Of a stretch of DNA of 64,000 bases, positions 63,616 to 64,000 are shown in pieces (within the stretch, counting starts at the first letter, position 1; each line of letters begins with the position of its first letter). The DNA comes from Amaranthus tricolor (Eukaryota > Streptophyta > Magnoliopsida > Caryophyllales > Amaranthaceae). Position numbers and translations under genes: made by a program. Location: positions 21,759,252 to 21,823,251 of the forward strand of contig NC_080055.1 in assembly GCF_026212465.1 (NCBI RefSeq), read 5' to 3'. The notes under the pieces were generated by a model. The model was given only the letters and a program-made list of their open reading frames with translations. It had not been told where the DNA came from and did not search any database.

Positions 63616-64000
63616 CTTCCTCCGTCCCAATGAGCTTACTATATTTTTGTCGATTTGAGTTGTTATAATGAATTTACTACATATCTGTCGTTGGATACTA
63701 TAAGTGGATGACTTCCTCGACATCAGAACGAAAATAATATGAAGTATTTAATTAATTGAGTGTAACATTTAATTAATTGAAATTCTATCTTAATATTTTA
63801 TATTGTATATTATATTAAGTTAAGTAAATGAAAAAATATTCATTCTAAATTTCTTGTTGAAATAATATGAGGAATTTTACTATTAATATTAGAATTATTT
63901 ATTTATTATTTTGATTTTTTACTCAAGGAAACGTATGACTAATTTATTTAAGTCATCAGTCGCACTTATTATTGTTGAACACAACAAAATTCTTTAGTAT
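63616..64000. mobile_element. Stowaway-like MITE start, probably cut by window end
   Basis: TACTTCCTCCGTCCCAATGAG at 63616 is a typical CTCC(C/T)CCGTCC Stowaway/mariner end. AT-rich non-coding sequence follows, with GAACGAAAATAATATGAAG at about 63727 that may be an internal or terminal segment. No convincing right end before 64000. Confidence 0.4.

Overview
The window is nuclear DNA of a flowering plant, most likely a eudicot. It is AT-rich, carries intron-split genes with GT-AG junctions, and is crowded with plant-type transposable elements. No bacterial, organellar or viral gene organisation is visible. I cannot fix the family of plant from the sequence alone.

Only three ordinary host genes are supported. 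(1) Minus strand, about 26.2 to 13.1 kb: a PB1-domain Raf-like protein kinase with eight coding exons and about 1,079 codons, whose last intron is 6.2 kb. (2) Plus strand, 40.26 to 45.73 kb: the 26S proteasome ATPase subunit RPT2 (Rpn-base subunit 4), six exons, 444 aa. (3) Plus strand, 57.84 to 63.28 kb: a DUF676-type alpha/beta-hydrolase (putative lipase), ten exons, 370 aa. They look functionally unrelated: stress or hormone signalling, protein degradation, and lipid hydrolysis.

The rest is largely mobile DNA. At 5.3-11.25 kb a Mutator-like element (MULE) with ~80-bp terminal inverted repeats and a 9-bp target duplication holds a decayed transposase, and has itself been entered by a 3.4-kb hAT element with an exact 8-bp duplication. 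At 28.9-30.7 kb is a mariner-like element whose transposase is cut off in the catalytic domain and runs into an 88-bp tandem repeat. At 31.1-33.8 and 34.6-38.3 kb are two long solo LTRs, each with an exact 5-bp target duplication and both apparently pointing to the minus strand, with a hAT-like MITE between them. At 51.0-53.3 kb is a 5'-truncated RTE-type LINE, followed by a 5'-truncated L1-type LINE (53.39-55.86 kb) with an exact 17-bp target duplication. Two short RTE 3' ends lie at 48.88-49.0 kb (exact 14-bp duplication) and inside the lipase gene. Smaller remnants include a copia RNase H piece (3.2 kb), an L1 tail inside the kinase intron (15.5 kb), and many Stowaway-like and hAT-like MITEs, several inside introns of the three genes.

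The least expected observations are a start resembling the plant mobile domain inside the MULE, repeated GGCGGTTT hairpins near both MULE ends, the fused mariner/tandem-repeat structure, and the 117-bp RTE insertion that shows the minimal unit able to be inserted. I see no wholly new gene system. All exon models are read by eye from splice motifs and family resemblance, without transcript support.
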